Assembly (NCBI RefSeq): GCF_000215745.1
Contig: NC_015663.1
Coordinates: 4,560,780 to 4,624,779 of the forward strand
Reading direction: 5' to 3'
Source of the DNA: Klebsiella aerogenes KCTC 2190
GTDB taxonomy: Bacteria; Pseudomonadota; Gammaproteobacteria; Enterobacterales; Enterobacteriaceae
Length of the DNA stretch: 64,000 nucleotides
Below are positions 38,203 to 46,643 of the stretch, piece by piece (positions within the stretch are counted from its first letter, which is position 1; every line of letters begins with the position of its first letter). Under the pieces are notes generated by a model, which saw nothing but the letters and a program-made list of their open reading frames with translations, had not been told where the DNA came from and searched no databases. Both the position numbers and the translations under genes were made by a program.

Positions 38203-38946
38203 ATGTCTATCACGGCGAAGTCCGTCTACCGTGACACGGGGAATTTTTTTCGTAATCAGTTCGTTACTATTCTGCTGATTGCGTTGTTATGCGCGTTCAT
38301 CACGGTAGTCATTGGCCATGCCTTTTCGCCCAGTGACGAGCAGTTATCGATCCTCAGCGAAGGCGATAACCTGGCGGGCAGCGCCGGCTTGTTTGAGCTG
38401 GTGCAGAACATGACGCCGGAACAGCAGCAGATCTTGCTGCGCGCGTCGGCAGCCTCAACCTTCTCCGGCCTGGTGGGGAATGCCATCCTCGTCGGCGGCG
38501 TACTGTTGCTGATCCAGCTGATCTCCGCCGGGCATCGCGTCAGCGCGCTGCGGGCGATCGGCGCCGCGGCGCCGGTTCTGCCGAAACTGTTGCTGCTTAT
38601 CCTGTTCACCACCTTCGTGGTACAGATGGGGATGATGCTGGTGCTGGTGCCGGGCGTGCTGCTGGCGATTGTCCTGGCGTTCGCGCCGGTGATGCTGGTG
38701 CAGGATAAAATCGGCATCTTTAGCGCAATGCGCGGCAGTATGCGTCTGGCGTGGGCTAATATGCGTCTGGTGGCGCCAGCGGTACTGGGCTGGCTGCTGG
38801 CAAAAACGGCGCTGCTGCTGCTTGCTTCAAGCTTCGCAACGCTGTCGCCAAACGTCGCCGCCGTGGTCATTAATACCATCAGCAATCTGTTCTCTGCGCT
38901 GTTGCTGATCTATTTGTTCCGCTTGTATATGCTTATTCGCAACTAA
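38203..38946 (+). CDS. yciC: YciC family inner-membrane protein (UPF0259)
   Basis: 247 residues with about six membrane segments (e.g. [68 protein letters not shown]). It matches E. coli YciC in length and order: yciC-yciB. Function unknown. ATG at 38203 follows CAAGGAGAATGC. Confidence 0.9.
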   Translation: MSITAKSVYRDTGNFFRNQFVTILLIALLCAFITVVIGHAFSPSDEQLSILSEGDNLAGSAGLFELVQNMTPEQQQILLRASAASTFSGLVGNAILVGGVLLLIQLISAGHRVSALRAIGAAAPVLPKLLLLILFTTFVVQMGMMLVLVPGVLLAIVLAFAPVMLVQDKIGIFSAMRGSMRLAWANMRLVAPAVLGWLLAKTALLLLASSFATLSPNVAAVVINTISNLFSALLLIYLFRLYMLIRN

Positions 38947-38997
38947 CTTTAATCTGGGCCGAGTATTCCGGCCCTTCCTGAACGACGGAATTGATGT

Positions 38998-39537
38998 ATG
39001 AAGCAGTTTCTCGATTTTTTACCGCTCGTAGTCTTCTTCGCTTTTTATAAGATTTACGATATCTACGCCGCAACCACCGCGCTGATCGTCGCCACCGCGG
39101 TGGTCCTCATTTATAGCTGGGTGCGCTATCGTAAAGTTGAAAAGATGGCGCTGATCACTTTTGTGCTGGTCGCCGTCTTCGGCGGTCTGACTATCTTCTT
39201 CCACAACGATGAATTCATTAAGTGGAAAGTGACCGTCATCTACGCCCTGTTTGCTGGCGCCCTGCTGTTCAGCCAGTGGGTAATGAAAAAACCGCTTATC
39301 CAACGCATGCTTGGCAAAGAGCTGACGCTGCCGCAGCAGGTGTGGTCACGGCTGAATCTGGCCTGGGCGCTGTTCTTTATTCTCTGCGGGCTGGCCAATA
39401 TCTACATCGCGTTCTGGCTGCCGCAGAATATCTGGGTCAACTTCAAAGTCTTCGGTTTAACGGCATTGACCCTGGTCTTTACCCTATTGAGCGGCGTCTA
39501 TATCTACCGCCACATGCCGCAGGACGATAAGCACTAA
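38998..39537 (+). CDS. yciB: YciB inner-membrane protein (intracellular septation protein A family)
   Basis: 179 residues with five or more membrane segments. It matches E. coli Yci[21 protein letters not shown] at the N-terminus and the [24 protein letters not shown] region. In Shigella the homologue affects septation, and in E. coli YciB interacts with elongasome and divisome proteins; the molecular role is open. It lies 51 bases after yciC. In E. coli yciA follows at once; here a siderophore receptor gene lies between. Confidence 0.93.
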   Translation: MKQFLDFLPLVVFFAFYKIYDIYAATTALIVATAVVLIYSWVRYRKVEKMALITFVLVAVFGGLTIFFHNDEFIKWKVTVIYALFAGALLFSQWVMKKPLIQRMLGKELTLPQQVWSRLNLAWALFFILCGLANIYIAFWLPQNIWVNFKVFGLTALTLVFTLLSGVYIYRHMPQDDKH

Positions 39538-39762
39538 TACCTCTTAACGGTACGCGCTGGCCGGCGCGTACCGCCTCCCTTGTGCTTTTCATTTCTTTTC
39601 TCTACCTCCTATCCCGTTCAGTTCAAATTTAACTTCCGAAAGAGTGGGTAAGCCGCCTCTTATTACGCCATTCCCCAACGGCTCGCCTTCACGCTTTCTT
39701 CATCAAACAGGAAAAATTGCGCCAATTGTGAGGATTTGATGAAGTTTCGTCTCGCCTGATTG

Positions 39763-39781
39763 TAATGATAATGATTATTAT
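39763..39781. promoter_or_regulatory. Fur box upstream of the siderophore receptor
   Basis: TAATGATAATGATTATTAT, rich in the GATAAT hexamers of the Fur consensus, ends 42 bases before the receptor start. The 286-base spacer from yciB is otherwise without a gene. Confidence 0.82.
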
Positions 39782-39823
39782 TAATATTCACGTTCTTGTT
39801 TTATTTTGATACGGATATTTACA

Positions 39824-42007
39824 ATGAGAACGAACACCGCATTCCCCCTCGCTCCCCTTACCTTCATTATCGCCAGCTTCTTTTCAGCGGAGAGTTTGGC
39901 CGAAGAAGCCGAACAGGATACTGAAACCATGGTGGTCTACAGCACCGCCGAAGAAGCGTTAAAACAACAGCCCGGCGTTTCGATTATCACTGCCGACGAT
40001 ATTGCCAAAGAGCCGCCGGTGAATGACCTGTCAGAAATCATCCGTAAGATGCCCGGCGTGAATCTGACCGGCAACAGCGCCAGCGGTAGCCGCGGTAACA
40101 ACCGTCAAATCGACATTCGCGGGATGGGCCCCGAAAACACGCTGATTTTGATCGATGGCGTACCGGTTACCTCACGAAATTCGGTACGTTACAGCTGGCG
40201 CGGTGAACGCGATACCCGCGGTGATAGTAATTGGGTACCCGCTGAAATGGTTGAACGAATTGAAGTCCTGCGCGGACCCGCTGCGGCCCGCTATGGGTCC
40301 GGCGCGGCCGGCGGCGTGGTGAATATCATTACCAAACGACCAACCAACGACTGGCACGGCTCACTGTCGTTCTTCACCAATCAACCGGAGAATAACAAAG
40401 AAGGCGCCACCAACCGGGCCAACTTTAACCTCAGCGGGCCGCTGGCAGGCGATGCCCTCACCATGCGTTTGTACGGCAACATCAATAAAACCGATGCTGA
40501 CGCCTGGGATATCAACCATGCGCAGAATGGCTCATACGCCGCCGGTCGCGAAGGCGTGCGTAATAAAGATATTAACGCCCTGCTGTCGTGGAAAATGACC
40601 CCACAACAGATCCTCGATTTCAACTATGCCTACAGCCGCCAGGGCAATATTTATGCCGGCGATACCCAGTACAGTAACGGCAACCTTAGCCCCAATGGCC
40701 TGGTTGATTCACTCTACGGCCATGAGACCAACCGCCTGTATCGCCAGTCGTGGGGGCTAACCTATAACGGAATTTGGGATTGGGGACAGTCAAAAGCCGG
40801 CGTTTATTATGAAAAAACCAATAATACCCGCCTGCAGGAAGGATCAACCGGCCGCGTCGAGGGGATGATCAATAGCGATGAATACGCCACCAGCCGTCTG
40901 GAATCATGGCGCTCCACAGGCGAGTTAAACATTCCTTTCTATTGGTTGGCAGATCAGACATTGACGCTTGGCATGGAGTGGAACCGCGACGAACTTAACG
41001 ACCCGGCGTCAATGCAGGCCACAGACGTGAGCGGTGAAACCATCGCCGGCACCAGCGGCAACGCCGCCGATCGTAGTAGCAAAAACAGCGCTACGTTAAC
41101 CGGGATCTACCTGGAAGATAATATCGAAGCCACGCCGGGAACTAACATCATTCCCGGCCTGCGTTTCGATTACCACAACCAGTTCGGCAGTAACTGGAGC
41201 CCAAGCCTCAACCTTTCGCAGGCATTAGGTGAGTGGTTTAAAGTCAAAGCCGGTATCGCACGGGTATTTAAAGCACCGAATTTATATCAATCCAGCGAAG
41301 GTTATCTGCTCTCCACCCGCGGCAACGGATGCCCGAACGCCATTGCAACAGGCAGTTGCTATCTGCTCGGCAACCCGGATCTGGATCCGGAAATCAGCAT
41401 CAATAAAGAGCTTGGGCTGGAATTCAACGCCGGCGGCTATAACGCCGGGATCACCTGGTTCCGTAATGATTACAAAAACAAAATCGTCTCCGGCACCGAG
41501 GTGCTCGGCTACACTTCCAGCGGCAACAACATTCTACAGTGGCAGAACGGCGGTAAAGCCGTAGTGGAAGGACTGGAAGGGACTGTGCTGATCCCATTGA
41601 TTACCGACACCCTGAACTGGCGCACCAACGCGACCTGGATGATTAAATCGGAAAGTAAAGATACCGGCAATCCGCTGTCGGTGATCCCGAAATATACTAT
41701 CAATACCATGCTTGACTGGCAGGTAAACAGCAAACTGTCGGCTAACATAAACTGGACGATGTATGGTCGTCAAAAGCCGCGTCAGTACGCGGAAATTCGC
41801 AACGAGACCGGGGTTCTCGCCACCAATGAAGTCGGCGCTTATTCGATAGTGGGGATCGGCGGCAACTATCAGTTGATGAAAGATATCCGCCTGAACGCTG
41901 GTATCAGTAACCTGTTTGATAAGCAGATTTATCGCGAGAATGCCGGCGCTTCAACCTACAACGAGCCGGGGCGCGCCTATTACGCCGGCGTCACCCTAAG
42001 TTTCTAA
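39824..42007 (+). CDS. FepA/IroN-type TonB-dependent siderophore receptor
   Basis: 727 residues. Signal peptide about 1-26 (SAESLA then EEAEQD), TonB box ETMVV, plug domain with RGNNRQIDIRGMGPENTLILIDG and AAARYGSGAAGGVVNIITKRP, then a 22-strand barrel ending in GRAYYAGVTLSF. From memory it is closer to IroN (salmochelin/enterobactin receptor), whose plug is almost the same, than to E. coli FepA. The iroBCDE genes are not adjacent. It likely takes up ferric catecholates such as enterobactin and glucosylated forms. The start is ATG 39824; an in-frame TTG six codons upstream is less likely. The Fur box upstream gives iron control. It splits yciB from yciA, a lone insertion. Confidence 0.9.
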   Translation: MRTNTAFPLAPLTFIIASFFSAESLAEEAEQDTETMVVYSTAEEALKQQPGVSIITADDIAKEPPVNDLSEIIRKMPGVNLTGNSASGSRGNNRQIDIRGMGPENTLILIDGVPVTSRNSVRYSWRGERDTRGDSNWVPAEMVERIEVLRGPAAARYGSGAAGGVVNIITKRPTNDWHGSLSFFTNQPENNKEGATNRANFNLSGPLAGDALTMRLYGNINKTDADAWDINHAQNGSYAAGREGVRNKDINALLSWKMTPQQILDFNYAYSRQGNIYAGDTQYSNGNLSPNGLVDSLYGHETNRLYRQSWGLTYNGIWDWGQSKAGVYYEKTNNTRLQEGSTGRVEGMINSDEYATSRLESWRSTGELNIPFYWLADQTLTLGMEWNRDELNDPASMQATDVSGETIAGTSGNAADRSSKNSATLTGIYLEDNIEATPGTNIIPGLRFDYHNQFGSNWSPSLNLSQALGEWFKVKAGIARVFKAPNLYQSSEGYLLSTRGNGCPNAIATGSCYLLGNPDLDPEISINKELGLEFNAGGYNAGITWFRNDYKNKIVSGTEVLGYTSSGNNILQWQNGGKAVVEGLEGTVLIPLITDTLNWRTNATWMIKSESKDTGNPLSVIPKYTINTMLDWQVNSKLSANINWTMYGRQKPRQYAEIRNETGVLATNEVGAYSIVGIGGNYQLMKDIRLNAGISNLFDKQIYRENAGASTYNEPGRAYYAGVTLSF

Positions 42008-42014
42008 ATAGCCG

Positions 42015-42034
42015 ACGCCCGTACCGACGGGCGT
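42015..42034 (+). terminator. Hairpin after the receptor gene
   Basis: ACGCCCGT / ACGGGCGT, perfect 8-bp arms with loop ACCG, 8 bases after the stop. The tail ATTCCCCTATTC has few T, so strength is uncertain. Confidence 0.6.
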
Positions 42035-42108
42035 ATTCCCCTATTCTCTCTGCGCCGTTTTCATAGTAGCATCGCGCCTGATCTTCTTTGACTAGTACAG
42101 AGTATAGA

Positions 42109-42507
42109 ATGACAACAACAGATCTCGCCCCGAAGGGCGAATTGGTTTTACGCACCCTGGCCATGCCGGCGGATACCAACGCGAACGGCGATATTTTTGG
42201 CGGCTGGTTGATGTCGCAGATGGATATCGGCGGCGCGATTATGGCCAAAGAGATTGCCCGCGGCCGCGTTGTGACCGTCCGTGTTGATGGTATGACTTTT
42301 TTACGCCCGGTCGCCGTTGGCGATGTCGTGTGCTGCTATGCCCGCTGCGTAAAACGCGGTAACACCTCAATCACCATTAATATTGAGGTATGGGTGAAAA
42401 AAGTATCGACGGAACCGCTGGGCCAGCGTTATAAGGCAACGGAAGCCCTGTTTATTTATGTGGCGGTAGACAATGAAGGCAAGCCGCGAGCGCTTCCTGC
42501 CGAATGA
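42109..42507 (+). CDS. yciA: Acyl-CoA thioesterase YciA
   Basis: YciA hydrolyses a wide range of short to long acyl-CoAs. The 132-residue hotdog-fold protein carries the family catalytic stretch TNANGDIFGGWLMSQMDIGG and FLRPVAVGDVVCCYAR, almost identical to E. coli. The start chosen is ATG 42109 (MTTTDLAPKGELVL), matching the family N-terminus, rather than the ATG seven codons upstream. It is followed by a shared terminator and yniB; tonB, its neighbour in E. coli, is not here. Confidence 0.94.
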   Translation: MTTTDLAPKGELVLRTLAMPADTNANGDIFGGWLMSQMDIGGAIMAKEIARGRVVTVRVDGMTFLRPVAVGDVVCCYARCVKRGNTSITINIEVWVKKVSTEPLGQRYKATEALFIYVAVDNEGKPRALPAE

Positions 42508-42512
42508 TAAAT

Positions 42513-42530
42513 GGCCCGGTTACCCGGGCC
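42513..42530. terminator. Hairpin between convergent yciA and yniB
   Basis: GGCCCGG / CCGGGCC with loop TTAC, 5 bases after the yciA stop and 10 bases after the yniB stop on the other strand. T-run is short (GTTTGTC on plus). Confidence 0.65.
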
Positions 42531-42540
42531 GTTTGTCTAT

Positions 42541-43077
42541 TTACAGGAATCCAAGCAATGAGAAGAAAACATAGCCAATCACAATCACCACAATCGGCAG
42601 CACGTAAAGCGTAAAATACTGCTTCAGGATGGTATGACGCGGTACGACAATACGTTCGGCAAGCTGTTCACGAGACAGACCTTCCGCTCCTTTAGCCTGT
42701 TCCAGAATCAACTGATCTTCCACCCCTTCGCGTAGAAACTTCGCCTGGCGGCCCATCCGCGCGCCGGAAGCCTGCAACGCCATGCCAACAAACACCAGCG
42801 CGTAGATAATCCAGAAACCGATGTTCAACGCATGTTTGAACTCCGGCAGCGGCGAGTTGTACCAGAAGAAATTCAGGAACGGCGTATTAAAACGCACCAT
42901 CTCAATCATCAGGTGGGCGAAATCCATCATCACCGCATCAATACCCGGTTTCTTTTCGCTATGCTCGTACATAAATTTCAGTACGGAAATCAGCGTAGAC
43001 AGCACGGCTGGAATGAAGATGACCCATCCCAAAATGCGTTTAATGACCGCAATGCGTCCAGCTTGTTGATACGTCAT
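42541..43077 (-). CDS. yniB: YniB inner-membrane protein
   Basis: 178 residues, matching E. coli YniB from the start MTYQQAGRIAVIKRI. Four membrane segments are likely (ILGWVIFIPAVLSTLISVL, a central pair around FWIIYALVFVGMAL, and C-terminal LYVLPIVVIVIGYVFFSLLGFL). The function is unknown. ATG 43077 follows AAGGGGAACTC. It is divergent from hxpB, the same pairing as E. coli yniB-yniC. Confidence 0.92.
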   Translation of the reverse strand: MTYQQAGRIAVIKRILGWVIFIPAVLSTLISVLKFMYEHSEKKPGIDAVMMDFAHLMIEMVRFNTPFLNFFWYNSPLPEFKHALNIGFWIIYALVFVGMALQASGARMGRQAKFLREGVEDQLILEQAKGAEGLSREQLAERIVVPRHTILKQYFTLYVLPIVVIVIGYVFFSLLGFL

Positions 43078-43228
43078 GAGTTCCCCTTGTTTAAAACGCC
43101 AGACTCTCCATGCCGCCATAGAGTCAGGTATAAGTCTATCTTCGTCAGCGAATTTCGCCTGCTTCAGCGCGGTATGATATACCATATGGACAATTTCGTT
43201 ATCTACTTACGCCAATGGAGAGGAACTT

Positions 43229-43897
43229 ATGTCAGCGAAGCGCCAGATTCTTGCCGCTATTTTCGATATGGATGGCCTGCTTATCGATTCAGAGCCGCTA
43301 TGGGACCGCGCAGAGCTGGAGGTACTGGACAGCCTCGGAGTGGATATTAGCCGCCGTGATGAATTGCCGGACCTGCTGGGGCTGCGCATCGACCTGGTGG
43401 TCGATTTGTGGTTTGCGCAACAGCCCTGGCGAGGCCCGGACCGCGCAGAGGTAACCGCCAGCATTATCCGCCGCGCCATTCAACTGGTCGAGGAGTCACG
43501 GCCGTTGCTGCCCGGCGTGCGTGAAGCCGTGGCGCTGTGTAAAGCCCAGGGACTAAAAATCGGTCTCGCTTCGGCGTCGCCGCTGCATATGCTGGAAAAA
43601 GTGCTGGAAATGTTTGAACTACGCGACCAGTTTGACGCGCTGGCTTCCGCCGAACATCTGCCATACAGCAAACCTCACCCCCAGGTCTATCTCGATTGCG
43701 CCGCTAAGCTTGGCATCGCACCGATGTCTTGCGTGGCGCTGGAGGATTCTGTTAACGGCATGATCGCCAGCAAAGCGGCGCGAATGCGCTCAATTGTGGT
43801 TCCGGAAGCAGAAAACAGCCGCGATCCGCGTTTTGTACTGGCCGATGTGAAACTGACGTCTCTGCAGCAGCTGACGGTAGCAGACCTGCGCGGCTAA
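43229..43897 (+). CDS. hxpB: Hexitol phosphatase B (HAD family, YniC)
   Basis: A 222-residue HAD phosphatase. E. coli HxpB dephosphorylates sugar phosphates including 2-deoxyglucose-6-phosphate and hexitol phosphates. The nucleophile motif is IFDMDGLLIDSEPLWDRAEL (Asp at about 14 and 16), motif II is GLASASPLHM, the lysine is in LPYSKPHPQVY, and the acidic motif is VALEDSVNGM. Sequence is nearly that of E. coli YniC. ATG 43229 follows GGAGAGGAACTT. Confidence 0.95.
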   Translation: MSAKRQILAAIFDMDGLLIDSEPLWDRAELEVLDSLGVDISRRDELPDLLGLRIDLVVDLWFAQQPWRGPDRAEVTASIIRRAIQLVEESRPLLPGVREAVALCKAQGLKIGLASASPLHMLEKVLEMFELRDQFDALASAEHLPYSKPHPQVYLDCAAKLGIAPMSCVALEDSVNGMIASKAARMRSIVVPEAENSRDPRFVLADVKLTSLQQLTVADLRG

Positions 43898-43973
43898 GCG
43901 GCTTGCGCTGACATTGGCGTCGTCAAAATGTGTCAACCTTGTGACAAAGAGTTACACCGTCACCTCTTCCCTA

Positions 43974-44011
43974 TACTGTATAAAAACCCTATACTGTATG
44001 AATTGACAGTT
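43974..44011. promoter_or_regulatory. Two LexA boxes upstream of ydjM
   Basis: The downstream box TACTGTATGAATTGACAGTT (43992-44011) has the full CTGT-N8-ACAG. The upstream one, TACTGTATAAAAACCCTATA (43974-43993), keeps only the left half. The same strong/weak pair is known at E. coli ydjM. SOS induction of ydjM is expected. Confidence 0.85.
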
Positions 44012-44024
44012 TAGGGTTTTTATC

Positions 44025-44615
44025 ATGACGGCGGAAGGCCACCTCTTCTTTTCTATCGCCTGTGCGGTATTTGCAAAAAATGCAGAATTAACCCCCGTGC
44101 TGGCGCAGGGGGACTGGTGGCATATCGTTCCTTCCGCCGTGCTGACCTGCCTGCTGCCCGATATCGACCATCCGAAATCTTTCCTCGGCCAACGTTTAAG
44201 CTGGGTTTCCAAACCGGTAGCCCGCGCCTTCGGCCATCGCGGTTTTACCCACAGCCTGCTGGCGGTATTCGGCGCGCTGGCGCTGTTCTATCTTAAAGTG
44301 CCGGAGAGCTGGATTATCCCGGCCGATGCGCTGCAGGGTTTAGTACTCGGCTACCTCAGTCATATACTCGCCGATATGCTCACCCCGGCCGGCGTACCGC
44401 TGCTGTGGCCCTGCCGCTGGCGGTTCCGCCTACCAATCCTCGCGCCGCGCAAAGGCAATCAGCTCGAGCGCGCGCTGTGCATGGCGCTGTTCATTTACGC
44501 CGTCTGGATGCCGCAAAGCATGGCCGAAAATAGCGCCGTGCGCTGGTCATCCAATATGATTAATTCGCTGCAAATAACCTTTAATCGCTTTATTAACCAT
44601 CAGGCTGAACGATAA
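44025..44615 (+). CDS. ydjM: YdjM inner-membrane protein (DUF457, SOS-induced)
   Basis: 196 residues. It has the metal-dependent-hydrolase-like membrane signature of the family: MTAEGHLFFSIA, LLPDIDHPKS and FGHRGFTHSLL, with histidines and aspartates in membrane-edge positions, and several hydrophobic segments. In E. coli ydjM is controlled by LexA; its biochemical role is not known. LexA boxes end 13 bases before the start ATG. Confidence 0.93.
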   Translation: MTAEGHLFFSIACAVFAKNAELTPVLAQGDWWHIVPSAVLTCLLPDIDHPKSFLGQRLSWVSKPVARAFGHRGFTHSLLAVFGALALFYLKVPESWIIPADALQGLVLGYLSHILADMLTPAGVPLLWPCRWRFRLPILAPRKGNQLERALCMALFIYAVWMPQSMAENSAVRWSSNMINSLQITFNRFINHQAER

Positions 44616-44748
44616 ATACGCTAAATGTTTTTTTGGTTATAACCCATTCCATTTGAGTATAAGAAAGCAATAAGGCCTTCTGCTACTCTTGGCGCCATAA
44701 GAGTTGGTTTCAGACCAACCCAGGTAACAAGATATCAGGAGAACGGGG

Positions 44749-46140
44749 ATGAATTTTCCATTAATAGCGAACGTTGTCGTGTTCGCGGTTTTACTGTTTG
44801 CGCTGGCTCAAACCCGCCACAAACAGTGGAGCCTCGCTAAAAAAGTACTGGTCGGTCTCGTTATCGGCGTTATCTTTGGTCTCGGCCTGCAGCTGGTTTA
44901 CGGCTCCGACAGCCAGGTTCTGAAAGATTCTATTCAGTGGTTCAATATCGTCGGTAACGGCTATGTGCAACTGCTGCAGATGATCGTTATGCCGCTGGTC
45001 TTCGCCTCCATTTTGAGCGCGGTGGCGCGCCTGCACAATGCCTCTCAGCTGGGTAAAATCAGTTTCCTGAGCATCGGTACGCTGTTGTTCACCACCCTTA
45101 TCGCCGCGCTGGTCGGCGTACTGGTGACCAACCTGTTTGGCCTCACCGCTGAAGGCCTGGTGCAGGGCAGCGCGGAAACCGCCCGTCTGAACGCCATCCA
45201 GAGCAACTATGTCGGTAAAGTATCAGATCTGAGCGTTCCGCAGCTGATCCTGTCGTTTGTGCCGAAAAACCCGTTTGCCGATCTGACCGGCGCGAACCCG
45301 ACCTCGATCATCAGTATCGTTATCTTCTCGGCGTTCCTTGGCGTCGCGGCGCTGAAGCTGCTGAAAGACGATGTGGAGAAAGGCCAACGCGTCCTGACCG
45401 CCATCGACACGCTGCAGGGCTGGGTGATGAAGCTGGTGCGTCTGGTGATGCAGCTGACCCCATACGGCGTGCTGGCGCTGATGACCAAAGTGGTTGCCGG
45501 CTCCAACCTGCACGACATCATCAAGCTCGGCGGTTTCGTAGTGGCTTCTTACATCGCGCTGGGCATCATGTTTGTGGTGCACGGTCTGCTGTTAGCCGTC
45601 AATGGCGTCAGTCCGCTGAAGTATTTCCGTAAAGTCTGGCCGGTGATTACCTTCGCCTTTACCAGCCGTTCCAGCGCGGCTTCTATTCCGCTGAACGTGG
45701 AAGCGCAGACGCGCCGTCTGGGCGTACCGGAATCCATTGCCAGCTTCTCCGCCTCATTCGGCGCGACGATTGGTCAGAACGGCTGCGCCGGTATCTATCC
45801 GGCAATGCTGGCGGTAATGGTAGCCCCGACCGTTGGCATCAACCCGTTGGATCCAATGTGGATTGCCACCCTCGTGGGTATCGTCACCGTGAGCTCCGCG
45901 GGCGTAGCCGGCGTTGGCGGCGGCGCCACCTTCGCGGCCTTGATCGTGCTGCCGGCGATGGGTCTGCCGGTCACGCTGGTCGCACTGCTGATTTCCGTCG
46001 AGCCACTGATTGATATGGGCCGTACAGCCCTCAACGTTAACGGTTCAATGACCGCCGGCACGCTGACCAGTCAGTGGCTGCGCCAGACGGATAAAGCCAT
46101 CCTCGATAGCGAAGAAGACGCCGAACTGGCGCATCGCTAA
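44749..46140 (+). CDS. tcyP: L-cystine:cation symporter TcyP (YdjN)
   Basis: A 463-residue DAACS-family (glutamate-transporter fold) permease importing cystine. Family features are the serine-rich region [20 protein letters not shown], the following [16 protein letters not shown] and the helix-8 region [16 protein letters not shown]. Multiple membrane segments are present. In E. coli it is activated by CysB, whose gene is in this window. A small inverted repeat GTTGGT / ACCAAC (44703-44719) lies in the likely leader, and a T/A-rich stretch at 44628-44670 is where CysB would bind (inference). Confidence 0.94.
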   Translation: MNFPLIANVVVFAVLLFALAQTRHKQWSLAKKVLVGLVIGVIFGLGLQLVYGSDSQVLKDSIQWFNIVGNGYVQLLQMIVMPLVFASILSAVARLHNASQLGKISFLSIGTLLFTTLIAALVGVLVTNLFGLTAEGLVQGSAETARLNAIQSNYVGKVSDLSVPQLILSFVPKNPFADLTGANPTSIISIVIFSAFLGVAALKLLKDDVEKGQRVLTAIDTLQGWVMKLVRLVMQLTPYGVLALMTKVVAGSNLHDIIKLGGFVVASYIALGIMFVVHGLLLAVNGVSPLKYFRKVWPVITFAFTSRSSAASIPLNVEAQTRRLGVPESIASFSASFGATIGQNGCAGIYPAMLAVMVAPTVGINPLDPMWIATLVGIVTVSSAGVAGVGGGATFAALIVLPAMGLPVTLVALLISVEPLIDMGRTALNVNGSMTAGTLTSQWLRQTDKAILDSEEDAELAHR

Positions 46141-46153
46141 CGTTAACAGCCAC

Positions 46154-46184
46154 AAAAAAGCCGCTGAATTTCAGCGGCTTTTTT
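46154..46184. terminator. Bidirectional terminator between tcyP and cedA
   Basis: AAAAAAGCCGCTGA / TCAGCGGCTTTTTT, perfect 14-base arms, with T-runs on both strands, for convergent tcyP and cedA. Confidence 0.93.
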
Positions 46185-46198
46185 ATTTTCCTATGAGG

Positions 46199-46438
46199 TC
46201 ATGCCTCTATTTCACCTTCCTGGCGAATCTGATTAGCCCAGCGCTGCGCCGATTCCGGCACGGTGAACGCCGGCGAGCGGCGGAAACGCTCGCCCATCAG
46301 TACAAAGGCGACATATTTGCCCCGCAATATCCAGACATCGCGAAAATGGTCCATTTTAACGGCATGATCCGGCGGCGCAGGCTCGACGCGCGGCACGTAG
46401 CTAATGATAGGGCGATTTTGTTGGCGCAATGATTTCAT
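46199..46438 (-). CDS. cedA: Cell division activator CedA
   Basis: 79 residues matching E. coli CedA (80): RQQNRPIISYVPRVEPAPP, KMDHFRDVWILRGKYVAFVLMGE and SPAFTVPESAQRWANQIRQEGE. E. coli CedA suppresses the division block of the over-replicating dnaAcos mutant and binds DNA and RNA polymerase. The start is ATG 46438 (MKSLRQQN); an ATG 11 codons further upstream is outside the conserved part. It is divergent from katE. Confidence 0.93.
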   Translation of the reverse strand: MKSLRQQNRPIISYVPRVEPAPPDHAVKMDHFRDVWILRGKYVAFVLMGERFRRSPAFTVPESAQRWANQIRQEGEIEA

Positions 46439-46643
46439 AACAGATGGATTCACTAAGCAAAGCGGGAACATAAACCCCTATCATAGCCGATTGCCCCCCT
46501 TTTCGTCGCCCCTCCTGGCACGATGCGCATTTTAGGATAACTCTATTCCTGCCTGAGCAGCATCCTCAGCACAATGTTCTATAGTTAGAAGGGTTTTGGT
46601 TTAGCAACGACCACTTTTAGCAATGAAAGCAGGAGACGAGCAG

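Noticed and set aside
39824..42007. Part of an iroBCDEN salmochelin cluster
   Set aside because: Neighbours on both sides are the backbone genes yciB and yciA; no glycosyltransferase, esterase or exporter genes are present.
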